A stretch of 64,000 nt of DNA from Pseudomonas grimontii (GCF_007858185.1 NZ_VFES01000013.1:124006-188005), one strand, 5' to 3'. Positions 7,453 through 16,800 are shown, counted from the stretch's first letter. Notes: a model not told the origin generated them from the letters alone. Numbers and translations: made by a program.

Positions 7453-8941
7453 TCAACTGCAGGACCTCGCCAGCCAGTTGCACATGCAGCTGACGCCTGA
7501 GCAGGCAACGCAATACCTGGACCTGATGCAACCGAGTTTCGACGCCTACGACCTGGTCGACGAGCTGCCTGATTTCGTTCCGCCCATACGCTACGAGCGC
7601 AGTTCGGGCTATCGGCCCTCGGCCAAGGAAAACCCGCTGAACGCCTGGTACTACAGGGCTGAAGTGAACGGTGCCCGCGCGGGCCTGCTGGCCGGCAAAA
7701 CCGTCGCACTGAAAGACAACATCTCCCTGGCAGGCGTGCCGATGATGAACGGCGCCGCGCCATTGGCAGGTTTCGTACCGTCATTCGATGCCACCGTCGT
7801 CACGCGTCTGCTGGATGCCGGGGTGACGATCCTGGGCAAGGCCACCTGCGAGCATTACTGCTTGTCAGGCGGCAGTCACACCTCTGATCCAGCCCCCGTA
7901 CACAACCCCCATCGTCATGGTTATGCCGCCGGTGGGTCTTCCTCGGGCAGTGCGGCGCTGGTCGCCGCCGGTGAGGTGGACATGGCCGTGGGCGGCGATC
8001 AGGGCGGGTCGATCCGGATCCCGTCGTCGTTCTGCGGCACCTACGGTATGAAGCCGACCCACGGCCTGGTGCCCTACTCCGGGGTCATGGCGATTGAAGC
8101 CACGATCGACCATGTCGGCCCCATTACCGCCAACGTGCGCGACAACGCATTGATGCTGCAGGCCATGGCCGGCGCGGATGGGCTTGACCCGCGCCAAGCG
8201 GCGCCGCAGGTCGATGACTATCACAGCTACCTGGCGAAAGGCGTGCGCGGGCTCAGGATCGGCGTGCTGCAAGAGGGGTTTGCGCTTGCCAACCAAGATC
8301 CTCGCGTGGCCGAGAAAGTGCGTGACGCCATCGCCCGTCTCGAGGCGTTGGGCGCGCACGTCGAGCCGGTGTCCGTTCCCGAGCACAACCTGGCGGGGTC
8401 GTTGTGGCACCCCATCGGCTGCGAAGGCTTGACCGCGCAGATGATGCATGGCAACGGCGCGGGCTTTAACTGGAAAGGCCTTTACGATGTCGGCCTGCTG
8501 GACAAACAGGCCGGCTGGCGCGAACAGGCCGACCAATTATCCGCGTCGCTCAAGCTGTGCATGTTCGTCGGCCAATACGGAATTACCCACTACAACGGAC
8601 GTTATTACGCCAAGGCGCAAAACCTCGCGCGCTTTGCCCGGCAGGGCTATGACAAGGCGCTGCACGCCTTCGACCTGCTGGTGATGCCGACCACGCCGAT
8701 CATCGCCCAGCCACACCCACCGGCCGATTGCTCGATCACTGAGTACGTGGCGCGCGCGCTGGAAATGATCGGCAACACCGCACCACAAGACATCACCGGG
8801 CATCCCGCCATGTCGATTCCATGCGGGCGGGTAGACGGCCTGCCCGTCGGGCTGATGCTGGTCGCCAAACACTATGCCGAAGGCACTATTTACCAGGCCG
8901 CGGCGGCGTTTGAAGCCTCGGTGAACTGGCGCACGCTCTGA
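7427..8941 (+). CDS. Amidase (amidase-signature family), nitrile pathway
   Basis: An enzyme of 504 residues that hydrolyses the amide made by nitrile hydratase to the carboxylic acid and ammonia. The Ser-cisSer-Lys triad is visible: Lys96 (VALKDNIS), cis-Ser171 in GGSSSGSAAL, and nucleophile Ser195 in GGDQGGSIRIPSSFCG. The length matches the enantioselective amidases that sit next to iron-type nitrile hydratases. ATG 7427 follows TAAGGAAA; a frame extension upstream to 7334 would encode an unrelated Arg/Cys-rich leader and is rejected. It is followed by nthA after 84 bases without a terminator, so it probably shares its transcript. Confidence 0.93.
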   Translation: MAIIRPTLDQLQDLASQLHMQLTPEQATQYLDLMQPSFDAYDLVDELPDFVPPIRYERSSGYRPSAKENPLNAWYYRAEVNGARAGLLAGKTVALKDNISLAGVPMMNGAAPLAGFVPSFDATVVTRLLDAGVTILGKATCEHYCLSGGSHTSDPAPVHNPHRHGYAAGGSSSGSAALVAAGEVDMAVGGDQGGSIRIPSSFCGTYGMKPTHGLVPYSGVMAIEATIDHVGPITANVRDNALMLQAMAGADGLDPRQAAPQVDDYHSYLAKGVRGLRIGVLQEGFALANQDPRVAEKVRDAIARLEALGAHVEPVSVPEHNLAGSLWHPIGCEGLTAQMMHGNGAGFNWKGLYDVGLLDKQAGWREQADQLSASLKLCMFVGQYGITHYNGRYYAKAQNLARFARQGYDKALHAFDLLVMPTTPIIAQPHPPADCSITEYVARALEMIGNTAPQDITGHPAMSIPCGRVDGLPVGLMLVAKHYAEGTIYQAAAAFEASVNWRTL

Positions 8942-9025
8942 GCCTTTTACAGGCGTCGCCAGCACCCGACGAACAATAAGAAATTCAATGACTTTACAAC
9001 CGCGTTGACTGATAGGAGTGACCCC

Positions 9026-9610
9026 ATGAGTACATCTACTTCAACGCCCGGCGAAAGAGCCTGGGCATTGTTTCAAGTCCTCAAGAGCAAGGAACTCATC
9101 CCGCAGGGCTATGTCGAGCAGCTCACGCAATTGATGGAGCACGGCTGGAGCCCGGAGAACGGCGCCCGTGTGGTTGCCAAGGCATGGGTCGATCCGCAGT
9201 TCCGGGCGCTGTTGCTCAAGGACGGCACCGCTGCGTGCGCACAGTTCGGCTATACCGGCCCGCAAGGCGAATATATCGTCGCCCTGGAGGATACGCCGAC
9301 GGTGAAGAACGTCATTGTCTGCAGCCTGTGCTCGTGCACCAACTGGCCGGTCCTCGGCCTGCCACCGGAGTGGTACAAGGGTTTTGAGTTCCGCGCACGC
9401 TTGGTCCGGGAGGGACGCACGGTCCTGCGCGAGCTGGGGACGGAGTTGCCCCGCGACATGGTCGTCAAGGTCTGGGATACCAGCGCCGAAAGCCGTTACC
9501 TGGTGCTGCCGGTCAGGCCTGAAGGCTCAGAACACATGACCGAAGAGCAGCTGCAAACGCTGGTGACCAAAGACGTGTTGATTGGCGTCGCCCTGCCCCG
9601 CGTTGGCTGA
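9026..9610 (+). CDS. nthA: Nitrile hydratase alpha subunit (iron type)
   Basis: The alpha subunit, 194 residues, binds the catalytic metal of the enzyme that hydrates nitriles to amides. The metal claw is Cys99-Ser-Leu-Cys102-Ser-Cys104 inside VIVCSLCSCTNWP. Ser rather than Thr after the first Cys marks the non-heme iron form, not the cobalt form. In this family two of the cysteines are oxidised after translation, and activity can depend on nitric oxide and light. ATG 9026 has TAGGAG upstream; the seven codons before it in frame lack a ribosome-binding site. The beta subunit gene follows after 40 bases. Confidence 0.96.
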   Translation: MSTSTSTPGERAWALFQVLKSKELIPQGYVEQLTQLMEHGWSPENGARVVAKAWVDPQFRALLLKDGTAACAQFGYTGPQGEYIVALEDTPTVKNVIVCSLCSCTNWPVLGLPPEWYKGFEFRARLVREGRTVLRELGTELPRDMVVKVWDTSAESRYLVLPVRPEGSEHMTEEQLQTLVTKDVLIGVALPRVG

Positions 9611-9650
9611 AAACAACACCTCATCATCGTTCACTCCCGGAGTTTTGATT

Positions 9651-10313
9651 ATGGATGGCTTTCACGATCTCGGCGGTTTCCAAGGCTTTGGAAAAGTCCC
9701 CCACACCATCAATAGCCTGAGCTACAAACAGGTGTTCAAGCAGGACTGGGAGCATCTGGCCTACAGCTTGATGTTTATCGGTGCCGACCACTTGAAAAAA
9801 TTCAGCGTGGACGAAGTGCGTCACGCCGTCGAACGCCTGGATGTTCGCCAACATGTCGGCACCCAGTACTACGAACGCTACGTCATCGCGACCGCCACCC
9901 TGCTGGTCGAAACCGGCGTGATCACCCAGGCGGAGCTGGACCAGGCCCTGGGCGCTCACTTCAAACTGGCGAACCCCGCGCATGCCGAAGGTCGCGCAGC
10001 GATCACCGGCCGGCCGCCCTTCGAGGTGGGTGACCGGGTTGTGGTGCGGGACGAGTATGTGGCCGGGCACATCCGCATGCCGGCCTACGTGCGCGGCAAG
10101 GAAGGCGTGGTCCTGCACCGCACCTCGGAAAAATGGCCGTTCCCGGACGCGATTGGCCATGGCGATGTGAGCGCCGCCCATCAACCCACCTACCATGTCG
10201 AGTTTCGCGTGAAAGACCTGTGGGGGGATGCGGCCGATGACGGTTTCGTGGTGGTCGACCTGTTCGAAAGCTACCTGGACAAGGCCGCCGGCCCGCGCGC
10301 GGTGAACCCGTGA
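9651..10313 (+). CDS. nthB: Nitrile hydratase beta subunit
   Basis: The partner subunit, 220 residues, of the alpha-beta nitrile hydratase. The N-terminus MDGFHDLGGFQGFGKV is the family hallmark, and the C-terminal half has the SH3-like barrel with GDRVVVRDEYVAGHIRMP and YHVEFRVKDLWG. ATG 9651 follows CCCGGAG; the frame is open for 23 codons upstream, inside nthA, without support. Its TGA overlaps the ATG of the activator gene (TGATG), so the two are probably translationally coupled. Confidence 0.96.
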   Translation: MDGFHDLGGFQGFGKVPHTINSLSYKQVFKQDWEHLAYSLMFIGADHLKKFSVDEVRHAVERLDVRQHVGTQYYERYVIATATLLVETGVITQAELDQALGAHFKLANPAHAEGRAAITGRPPFEVGDRVVVRDEYVAGHIRMPAYVRGKEGVVLHRTSEKWPFPDAIGHGDVSAAHQPTYHVEFRVKDLWGDAADDGFVVVDLFESYLDKAAGPRAVNP

Positions 10314-11548
10314 TGGACGGCGCCCAGGCAAGCCGACTGCCGGTGACGGTCCTTTCGGGCTTCCTCGGCGCCGGCAAAACCACCCTGCTCAACCATATCC
10401 TGCGCAATCGCGAAGGCCTGCGCGTGGCCGTCATCGTCAATGACATGAGCGAAGTCAACATCGATGCCGCAGAGGTGCAGCGCGATGTAGCGTTGCACCG
10501 TGGCCGCGATGAGTTGATCGAGATGAGCAACGGGTGTATCTGCTGCACGCTGCGCGCCGATTTGCTCGAGCAGATCAGTGCGCTGGCACGCCAGCAGCGT
10601 TTCGATTACCTGCTGATTGAATCCACGGGGATCTCCGAGCCGATGCCGGTCGCGGAGACGTTCGCCTTCCTTGATGCCGAGGGTTTCAGCCTCAGCGAAC
10701 TGGCGCGGCTGGATACCTTGGTGACGGTGGTCGATGGCAGTCGTTTTCAGGAACTGCTCGAATCGCCGGACACCGTTGACCGCGACGACACAACGCAGGA
10801 CGCGCCCAAGCGCCATTTGGCCGATCTGCTGATCGAACAGGTGGAGTACGCCAACGTCATTCTCGTCAACAAGCTGGACCTGATCGATGCGGCGCAGTAC
10901 CAGGTCGTGCAAGCGATCCTCACGGGCCTCAACCCGACTGCGCGGATCATGCCGATGGCCCACGGTAACGTCGCGTTAGCCAGCCTCCTTGACACCCATC
11001 TGTTTGATTTACCCAGCCTTGCGGCGTCGCCGGGCTGGATGCAGAAAATGGACGCGGCAGACGCGCCGGCCTCCGAGTCGGACACCTATGGCGTGACGTC
11101 CTGGGTGTACCGTGAGCGCGCCCCTTTCCACCCGCAACGTTTGCTCGACTTTCTCGAGCGGCCCTGGCGCAACGGGCGCTTGCTGCGCAGCAAAGGTTAC
11201 TTCTGGCTTGCCAGCCGCCACCTGGAAACCGGCCTGCTGGTGCAAAGCGGCCAGCGGTTCCAGTGGGACTATGTCGGGCGCTGGTGGAACTTCATCGAGC
11301 CGTCGCAATGGCCCCGGGATGAATATCGGCTGCAGAGCCTCATGGCCAAATGGGACAGCGTGGTCGGCGACTGCCGGCAGGAGTTGGTGTTTATCGGCCA
11401 GGGACTCGACACCGAAGCGTTACAGCGTGAACTCGACCACTGCCTGCTGAGTGCACAGGAAATCGCCGCCGGCCCAGTGGCCTGGCGGGCACTGCCGGGG
11501 GCGACAGCCTTGGACAACGGGGCCCTCTCAGTACAAACCCAACAATAA
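10313..11548 (+). CDS. Nitrile hydratase activator, CobW/P47K-family GTPase metallochaperone
   Basis: A protein of 411 residues with a P-loop (SGFLGAGKTTLL), the CobW-type metal motif CICC in SNGCICCTLR, the switch region ESTGISEP, NKLDL for guanine recognition, and a C-terminal CobW_C domain. In iron-type nitrile hydratase clusters this protein (NhpC/P47K type) is needed for an active enzyme, probably by delivering or oxidising the iron centre. The start overlaps the stop of nthB; a GTG three bases earlier is possible. It lies between the enzyme genes and the acyl-CoA synthetase, in one operon. Confidence 0.9.
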   Translation: MDGAQASRLPVTVLSGFLGAGKTTLLNHILRNREGLRVAVIVNDMSEVNIDAAEVQRDVALHRGRDELIEMSNGCICCTLRADLLEQISALARQQRFDYLLIESTGISEPMPVAETFAFLDAEGFSLSELARLDTLVTVVDGSRFQELLESPDTVDRDDTTQDAPKRHLADLLIEQVEYANVILVNKLDLIDAAQYQVVQAILTGLNPTARIMPMAHGNVALASLLDTHLFDLPSLAASPGWMQKMDAADAPASESDTYGVTSWVYRERAPFHPQRLLDFLERPWRNGRLLRSKGYFWLASRHLETGLLVQSGQRFQWDYVGRWWNFIEPSQWPRDEYRLQSLMAKWDSVVGDCRQELVFIGQGLDTEALQRELDHCLLSAQEIAAGPVAWRALPGATALDNGALSVQTQQ

Positions 11549-11563
11549 GAACCAGGTGTCGTT

Positions 11564-13204
11564 ATGCGTGATTATCAATCTATGGCCACATCCTTCAATT
11601 ACCAGCAGAGCGCCGAGCAGGCGTTGTATGGAAACCTCGCAGCCCTGAACGCCTGCGTCGAATGCTGTGACCGACACGCCCACGACGACGCCGTGGCGTT
11701 GTATTGCGAAGCGCAGGATGGCAGCGCCGCCCAATACACATTCAGCCAATTGCAGGCCCACGCTGCACGCTTCGGCAATTTTTTGCGCGAACAGGGTGTA
11801 AAACCGGGTGATCGGGTTGCCGGCCTGATGCCACGCACGGTTGAACTGCTGATTGCCATCTTGGGCACCTGGCGGGTGGGCGCGGTCTATCAACCGCTCT
11901 TCACCGCGTTTGGCCCCAAGGCGGTCGAGCAACGCTTGGGCTGCTCCAACGCGCGCTGGATCGTGACGGATGCGCAAAACCGTCCCAAGCTGGATGAGAT
12001 TGCCAACTGCCCGAACGTCGTCGTCACCGGCGGCTGCCCGCAGAACCCGAGCGACTACGCGTTCTGGAGCACCCTCGATTGCCAGAGTGCCGAGTGCGAG
12101 CCGGTGCTGCTGGACGCCAGCGCGCCGTTCCTGCTGATGTGCACATCGGGCACCACGGGGCCGGCCAAACCGCTGGAAGTGCCGTTGCGCGCCATGCTGG
12201 CCTTCAAGGGTTATATGCGCGATTCGATTGGCCTGCGTGAGGACGACCGTTTCTGGAACCTGGCCGATCCCGGCTGGGCCTATGGCCTGTATTACGCGGT
12301 GACCGGCCCGCTGGCGTGTGGTCATGCCACGCTGTTCTACAACGGCCCGTTCACGGTGGAGAGTACTTGCCGAGTCATTGCCAAGTACGCAATCAGCAAC
12401 CTGGCCGGCTCACCGACGGCTTATCGCTTGCTGATTGCCGAGGGCGCGGCGTTCGCCGGCGCCGTGCGCGGCTGCCTGCGTGCCGTCAGCAGTGCCGGCG
12501 AGCCGCTCAACCCACACGTCATCCGTTGGTTTGCCGAGCAACTCGGCGTGACCATTCACGATCATTACGGCCAGACGGAAATCGGCATGGTGCTGTGCAA
12601 TCACCACGGTTTGCGTCACCCGGTCCGGGAGGGCTCGGCGGGTTATGCGGTGCCCGGCTACCGCATCGTCGTGCTGGACGAGGCGCATCGGGAATTGCCG
12701 GCGGGCCAGCCGGGCGTCCTGGCCGTGGATCGCGAGCGCTCGCCCCTGTGCTGGTTCGAAGGCTACTTGGGTATGCCCACTCGAGCCTTTGTAGGCCGCT
12801 ATTACCTCAGCGGCGACAGTGTGGAGCTGAATGACGACGGCAGTATCAGCTTCGTCGGCCGTAACGACGATGTGATCACCACGTCCGGCTACCGCGTCGG
12901 GCCGTTCGACGTCGAGAGCGCGCTGATCGAACACCCGGCGGTGATCGAAGCGGCGGTGATCGGCAAGCCCGATCCACAGCGCACTGAGCTGATCAAAGCC
13001 TTTGTCGTACTGGGCAGCCAGTACCAGCCGAGTGCCGAGCTGGCCGAAGTACTGCGCCTGCATGTGCGGCAACGCCTGGCTGCGCATGCGTATCCCCGGG
13101 AAGTGGAGTTCGTCGACCAACTGCCCAAGACCCCCAGTGGCAAGTTGCAGCGCTTCATTCTGCGCAACCAGGAAATTGCCCGGCAGCAGGCGCTCGAGAC
13201 ATGA
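11564..13204 (+). CDS. acsA: Acyl-CoA synthetase of the ANL superfamily (AcsA-like)
   Basis: An adenylate-forming enzyme of 546 residues that would activate the acid released by the amidase to acyl-CoA, feeding central metabolism. Motifs: P-loop LMCTSGTTGPAKPL, DHYGQTEIG, and C-terminal GRNDDVITTSGYRVGPFDVE with catalytic Lys in KTPSGKLQR. It belongs to the acetyl/medium-chain branch. The ATG has ACCAGGTG upstream; a second ATG at 11582 is an alternative. It closes the nitrile cluster, starting 15 bases after the activator gene, and converges with cheB (22 bases between stops). An acsA gene ends the corresponding P. chlororaphis cluster. Confidence 0.88.
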   Translation: MRDYQSMATSFNYQQSAEQALYGNLAALNACVECCDRHAHDDAVALYCEAQDGSAAQYTFSQLQAHAARFGNFLREQGVKPGDRVAGLMPRTVELLIAILGTWRVGAVYQPLFTAFGPKAVEQRLGCSNARWIVTDAQNRPKLDEIANCPNVVVTGGCPQNPSDYAFWSTLDCQSAECEPVLLDASAPFLLMCTSGTTGPAKPLEVPLRAMLAFKGYMRDSIGLREDDRFWNLADPGWAYGLYYAVTGPLACGHATLFYNGPFTVESTCRVIAKYAISNLAGSPTAYRLLIAEGAAFAGAVRGCLRAVSSAGEPLNPHVIRWFAEQLGVTIHDHYGQTEIGMVLCNHHGLRHPVREGSAGYAVPGYRIVVLDEAHRELPAGQPGVLAVDRERSPLCWFEGYLGMPTRAFVGRYYLSGDSVELNDDGSISFVGRNDDVITTSGYRVGPFDVESALIEHPAVIEAAVIGKPDPQRTELIKAFVVLGSQYQPSAELAEVLRLHVRQRLAAHAYPREVEFVDQLPKTPSGKLQRFILRNQEIARQQALET

Positions 13205-13226
13205 CTCTACGCCGGACCCGGAACCG

Positions 13227-14297
13227 TCAGCGGCGCTGCTGCATGGATTGCAGAATCGCTGCCGAGATGTGTTCAAGGGGCAACTCGCGCTCCACCGCAC
13301 CGAGCTTGAATGCCTCCTTGGGCATGCCGTACACCACGCAAGTCTCCTCGTCCTGGCCCAGGGTCCGGGCACCGTTGTCGTGCATTTCCTTCAGGCCCCG
13401 GGCGCCATCGTCGCCCATCCCCGTCATGATGATCCCCAGCGCGTTGCTGCCGGCGCTGCGGGCCACCGAGCGAAACAGCACATCAACCGAAGGTCGATGC
13501 CGGCTGACCGGAGGCCCGTCGACAATTTCCACCTGGTATTGGGCGCCGCTGCGCTTGAGCACCATGTGCCGGCCGCCGGGGGCGATCAGCGCGCAACCGG
13601 GGATAACCCGGTCACCGTTTTTCGCCTCCCTGACCTCGATCTCGCACAGTCGATTGAGGCGCTCGGCGAATGCAGCGGTGAAGTGTTCGGGCATGTGCTG
13701 CACGATCACAATTCCCGGACAGACCCTGGGCAAGGCGGTCAACACCAACTCCAGGGCTTGGGTGCCGCCCGTGGACGTACCGATGGCGACAATGTTCTCG
13801 GTGGTGCGCGCCATTGCCTGAGTGCCCGCCGGCAATATGACGTCGGCCGTCAGCCTTGCGGGAGCGCGCTCGCTGGATGGCACCATGCGCTTCATGTTGG
13901 CACGGGCGGCGGCCTTGACGGCCCCCGCCAATTCATCGGCACTGTCGGTCAGAAACTGGCGCAGGTTGAGTTGTGGTTTGGTCACAATGCTGACCGCGCC
14001 GGCCGCCAGTGCCTGCATGGTCGTGGCCGCGCCCTTCTCGGTCAGCGTGGAGCAGATGACCACGGGCGTGGGGCGTTCGGCCATCAACTTCTTGAGGAAC
14101 GTAATGCCATCCATCCGTGGCATCTCGACGTCCAACACAATCACATCCGGCCATTGCTTGTTCATTTTGTCCATGGCAAACACCGGGTCTGCCGCCGCGC
14201 CGATAACCTCAATAGCGGGGTCTTGCCCCAGGGTCGCCGTCAGTACCTGACGTACCACGGCGGAATCATCAATGATCAGCACTTTAATAAGGCTCAT
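13227..14297 (-). CDS. cheB: CheB, chemoreceptor methylesterase/glutamine deamidase response regulator
   Basis: A protein of 356 residues: a receiver domain (about 1-125, LIIDDSAVVRQ, phospho-Asp in VIVLDVEMPRMDG) joined to a methylesterase domain. The catalytic triad is seen as Ser in GTSTGG, His in VQHMPEHF and Asp in GMGDDGARGL. It removes methyl groups from chemoreceptors when phosphorylated by CheA. ATG 14297 has GGAG upstream. It is the last gene of the chemosensory operon. Confidence 0.94.
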   Translation of the reverse strand: MSLIKVLIIDDSAVVRQVLTATLGQDPAIEVIGAAADPVFAMDKMNKQWPDVIVLDVEMPRMDGITFLKKLMAERPTPVVICSTLTEKGAATTMQALAAGAVSIVTKPQLNLRQFLTDSADELAGAVKAAARANMKRMVPSSERAPARLTADVILPAGTQAMARTTENIVAIGTSTGGTQALELVLTALPRVCPGIVIVQHMPEHFTAAFAERLNRLCEIEVREAKNGDRVIPGCALIAPGGRHMVLKRSGAQYQVEIVDGPPVSRHRPSVDVLFRSVARSAGSNALGIIMTGMGDDGARGLKEMHDNGARTLGQDEETCVVYGMPKEAFKLGAVERELPLEHISAAILQSMQQRR

Positions 14298-14329
14298 GTC
14301 GCACGCTCTCCATGAGGGCTGCTGGGGGT

Positions 14330-14815
14330 TCACTTCAAGGCCAGGTAGTTGAGTTCAATTTCGCCGTTGGCCAGATCGAACACAATCGTTCGATAACCCA
14401 CGCCTTCCACATGGAAGTGTTGACACCGCAACTGATGCAGATCGAGCAGGCGCATGGCCTGCTCGACGTTGCGCTGGCCGACGTAATCATTGTCCGAGCG
14501 CACAAGCCCCGGAAACATGTTCCCGCCGCCAAATACGCTGATCCTGAACTCCGTAGGCAGTGCCTTGATCGACTGTATTCGACCGAGCAGCAATTCCAGC
14601 GCCTCATTGCCGTAGCGGCCATCCAGGACACCCGGTTTGGCCACGCCGCGCTGCGGCACCAGGTAGTGACACATGCCCCCCAACAAGCGCCGGGGATGCC
14701 AGAACACCAATGCAACACACGACCCCAGCACCGTACGTAGCCGAATCGCACCCGAGCCGAAAAACCACTCGCCAGGGTTCAGGAACACCTCAGTGGACGT
14801 TCGGGTTTCAGGCAT
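14330..14815 (-). CDS. cheD: CheD, chemoreceptor glutamine deamidase
   Basis: 161 residues. The catalytic Cys (TVLGSCVALVF) and His (GGMCHYLVP) of CheD deamidases are in place, with the Thr before the Cys also kept. CheD converts receptor Gln to Glu and in other bacteria interacts with CheC. The start overlaps the end of cheR by eight bases. Presence of cheD next to cheR and cheB resembles the P. aeruginosa che2 arrangement, not the flagellar che cluster. Confidence 0.92.
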   Translation of the reverse strand: MPETRTSTEVFLNPGEWFFGSGAIRLRTVLGSCVALVFWHPRRLLGGMCHYLVPQRGVAKPGVLDGRYGNEALELLLGRIQSIKALPTEFRISVFGGGNMFPGLVRSDNDYVGQRNVEQAMRLLDLHQLRCQHFHVEGVGYRTIVFDLANGEIELNYLALK

Positions 14816-15611
14816 GTGGCCTCCGGTAGATGGAAGGCGTGACCAGTCGCAGCTGATCGGTGATGCCGTTGAGACTCTCCGAATGGCTGACCAGAAAGTA
14901 CCCGCCCGGCTTCAGGTGGCTGATCAGTCGCTTGACCACTTGGACTTTGGTGTCGTTGTCAAAATAGATCATCACGTTGCGCAGGAAGATCACATCAAAC
15001 ATCCCCAGTTTCGGCAGCGGATTATTCAGGTTGATCGACTGGAAATCGATCTTGGCCGCCAGCGCCGGGTCGACCATGAAGCAACCGTGGTTGGCGCCGA
15101 CGCCCTTGAGGCAATACTTGTTCAGCAGCGCCTCGGGGATGCCGCGCGTGCCTTCGAGGGGATAGCGCCCAAGGCGGGCCTTGTCCAACACCCGGCTGCT
15201 GATGTCCGACGCGACAATCTCCCAGGGCCGGCCGCCGAGATTGTCAGCCAGGACCATCGCCAGGGTGTACGGCTCTTCGCCGGTCGAACAGGCGCCGCTC
15301 CATATGCGCAACGGCCCGCTGCCGCGCAGTTCGGGCAACGCTACATCGCGCAGGAAATCAAAATGCTTGGGCTCGCGAAAAAAGTAGGTTTCGTTGGTCG
15401 TCAGCATGTCCACCGCCACCTGCAACTCCACGCTGTCCTTCATCAGTACCTTGTAGTAAGCGCCGTAGGTATTGAGCTTGAACACTTGCAGTCGCTTGGC
15501 CAGCCGCGCGCTCACCAACTGTTTTTTGGCATCGGACAGGCTGATGCCCGCGATTTGATAAATCAGGTCACGAAACTGCACGAACTCGGCGTCAGAGAGG
15601 ATCACGTTCAT
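14808..15611 (-). CDS. cheR: CheR, chemoreceptor methyltransferase
   Basis: 267 residues: an all-alpha N-terminal domain, then an S-adenosylmethionine-binding domain with WSGACSTGEEPYTLAM and the later FDVIFLRNVMIYFD and LKPGGYFLVSHSES motifs. It methylates receptor glutamates and so sets the adaptation state against CheB. Start chosen at MNVILSD (15611), with GGGAA a little upstream; seven more codons are open before it. Overlap with cheD suggests coupled translation. Confidence 0.93.
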   Translation of the reverse strand: MNVILSDAEFVQFRDLIYQIAGISLSDAKKQLVSARLAKRLQVFKLNTYGAYYKVLMKDSVELQVAVDMLTTNETYFFREPKHFDFLRDVALPELRGSGPLRIWSGACSTGEEPYTLAMVLADNLGGRPWEIVASDISSRVLDKARLGRYPLEGTRGIPEALLNKYCLKGVGANHGCFMVDPALAAKIDFQSINLNNPLPKLGMFDVIFLRNVMIYFDNDTKVQVVKRLISHLKPGGYFLVSHSESLNGITDQLRLVTPSIYRRPHA

Positions 15612-15632
15612 AAGGACATTCCCACAGCACAC

Positions 15633-16157
15633 TCAGGCGATCGAAGGTAGCGAAGACTCAAGGTTAGCCAGCGCATCGACCTGCTCCAGGGACAACACGC
15701 GACCGATGTCCAGCAACAGCACAAAACCGCTCTCCAGTTTGCCGATGCCCAGTAAAAAGTCGGCCCTTACATCGGTGCCGAAATTCAACGAGGGCTCGAT
15801 GTCCTGATCGGCAATTTCCAGTACCTCGCTGACCGCATCGACAATGATGCCCACCGGTTTGCGCTGGGCATTGGCCTGTACCTCGATGATCACAAAGCAG
15901 GTCCTTGGGGTCTGCACCGTACGTTCGCCGCGAAAGCGCACCCCCAGGTCGAGCACGGGCACCGCCGCGCCACGCAGATTAATCACCCCGCGTATGCTGG
16001 GCGGCAGCAAGGGCACGCTGGTGATCGGTCCGTACTCAATGATTTCCCGGACGTTGAGCGTGCCCACGGCGAACATCTCCTCCCCCAGCACAAAGGTGAG
16101 GTACTGGCTCGGGCTCGAGACCGTCGCATTGCCTGGATTGTCGGTGGGTAGGGCCAT
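15633..16157 (-). CDS. cheW: CheW-type coupling protein, second copy
   Basis: 174 residues forming a single CheW-like domain (QYLTFVLGEEMFAVGTLNVR, SIRGVINLRGAAVPVLDLG). It couples receptors to CheA. ATG 16157 follows GAGGTGA. It shares the architecture of the other cheW of this operon, but the two are only moderately similar, so an old duplication or a division of labour between the two receptors is likely. A REP element separates the two copies. Confidence 0.9.
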   Translation of the reverse strand: MALPTDNPGNATVSSPSQYLTFVLGEEMFAVGTLNVREIIEYGPITSVPLLPPSIRGVINLRGAAVPVLDLGVRFRGERTVQTPRTCFVIIEVQANAQRKPVGIIVDAVSEVLEIADQDIEPSLNFGTDVRADFLLGIGKLESGFVLLLDIGRVLSLEQVDALANLESSLPSIA

Positions 16158-16195
16158 GATTCACCTCGGGTCAAATACGTTTTCGTCTTCATCAG

Positions 16196-16290
16196 GGGCG
16201 CTTCGCACCCCAACGCGGGACAAGCCCGCTCGCCACAAAAGCCCTATCTGCCGGGGGTTCAGCGTTGAGCCAGTGTTGTGTAGATACCTA
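16196..16290. repeat. Solo half of the REP element seen at 2032-2303
   Basis: The sequence from GGGGCGCTTCGCACCCCAAC to TGTGTAGATACCTA matches the right half of the element at 2205-2303, including CGGGACAAGCCCGCTCGCC and the end sequence. The left terminal repeat is missing. The distal end overlaps the TAG stop of the upstream cheW (16288-16290), so the element may supply that stop codon. Confidence 0.75.
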
Positions 16291-16800
16291 TACAGACATC
16301 AGGCCGGCCATCTCATCGACACACAACACATGCTCGATCTGCAGGAGCGTGACGAACTCGCCTCGCACCTTGGTCATCCCCCGGATGAAGTCGGTGCGAA
16401 TATGGTTGCCGAACGCCGGTGGGGGCTTGATATCGATGTCGAGTATCTCGATCACTTCGCTGACCGAGTCCACCACCACCCCCAGGACCTGGGATTCGCC
16501 CTCCTTCGCGGCCTCAAGGATGACGATGCAGGTACGACTGCCCAATACCGTCGTGCCCTTGCCAAAGCGTGCCTTGAGGTCCACGACCGGCACCACCGAA
16601 CCGCGCAGATTGATGACCCCCCGCAGGAACGCCGGCATCATCGGTACGGTGGTCACCTGGTTGTATTCGATGATTTCACGAACACTCAGGGTATTGACCG
16701 CGTACATCTCCTGAGCCGCCAGGAAGGTCAGGTACTGCAGGGGTTCATCCACTGGCGGCGCAGGTTCGACAGCGCCCTGCCTGACCGCTGAAGTGCTCAT
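16288..16800 (-). CDS. cheW: CheW-type coupling protein, first copy
   Basis: 170 residues; a single CheW domain with QYLTFLAAQEMYAVNTLSVR and FLRGVINLRGSVVPVVDLKA. It links the receptor encoded just upstream to CheA. The ATG lies two codons after the receptor stop and uses GGGAG inside the receptor's last codons. The stop codon TAG lies in the end of a REP element, so the original C-terminus may have been altered. Confidence 0.9.
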   Translation of the reverse strand: MSTSAVRQGAVEPAPPVDEPLQYLTFLAAQEMYAVNTLSVREIIEYNQVTTVPMMPAFLRGVINLRGSVVPVVDLKARFGKGTTVLGSRTCIVILEAAKEGESQVLGVVVDSVSEVIEILDIDIKPPPAFGNHIRTDFIRGMTKVRGEFVTLLQIEHVLCVDEMAGLMSV

